15,728 nt of DNA from SKW197 sp049970095 (GTDB lineage: Archaea > Thermoplasmatota > Thermoplasmata > Lutacidiplasmatales > SKW197). The DNA lies in NCBI GenBank assembly GCA_049970095.1, contig JBMFNP010000043.1, forward strand, positions 1 to 15,728, in the 5' to 3' direction. Made by a program: the position numbers and the translations under genes. Numbering within the stretch: position 1 is the first letter of the stretch; the number at the start of each line of letters is the position of its first letter. Below are positions 15,721 through 15,728 of this stretch, in pieces. Under the pieces are notes generated by a model. It made no database searches, was not told the origin of the DNA, and saw only the letters and a program-made list of their open reading frames with translations.

Positions 15721-15728
15721 GAACGCAC

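Overview
The window looks archaeal. The promoters it shows are TATA-like boxes about 26 nt upstream of the inferred transcript starts, one gene appears leaderless, Shine-Dalgarno sites are of the GAGGTGA type, and the Cas proteins are of archaeal type I families. The long membrane-anchored surface protein, with DUF2341 and many Ig-like domains plus an intracellular winged-helix tail, is reminiscent of Euryarchaeota of the Thermoplasmatota kind. That lineage is an inference, not a search result. Every real gene lies on the minus strand, so the window reads right to left.

Region by region, in transcription order. (1) 15558-15728: GC-rich palindromic repeats, no gene. (2) 15508-10346: a 1720-residue Ig-domain surface protein with its own promoter. 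(3) 10304-7825: two overlapping nucleotidyltransferase paralogues of the ADP-glucose pyrophosphorylase family. One has an intact active site (GlgC-like); the other has lost two key residues and is probably a regulatory partner (GlgD-like). (4) 7820-157: a complete type I CRISPR-cas operon in the order cas6, csa5-like small subunit (cas11), cas7, cas5, cas3, cas8, cas4, cas1, cas2. (5) 157-1: one solitary CRISPR repeat overlapping the cas2 stop codon, a T7 run that may terminate the operon, and a perfect 12-bp inverted repeat.

From 10304 down to 157 no intergenic gap exceeds about 21 nt and many genes overlap, so the nucleotidyltransferases and all nine cas genes look like one transcription unit. 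The cas order (small subunit, cas7, cas5, cas3, cas8 last among the effector genes) is that of subtype I-A, but Cas3 is a single HD-helicase fusion instead of the usual split pair, and Cas7 has features of the DevR/Cst2 family. Cas6 would process crRNA. Cas8, Cas11, Cas7, Cas5 and Cas6 would form the Cascade complex, Cas3 would degrade DNA, and Cas4, Cas1 and Cas2 would acquire spacers. No multi-repeat array lies in the window, so its guides must come from elsewhere. Several gene starts are placed downstream of the longest ORF because ribosome binding sites and family N-termini support the shorter forms (cas1, cas2, cas6, cas7, cas8).
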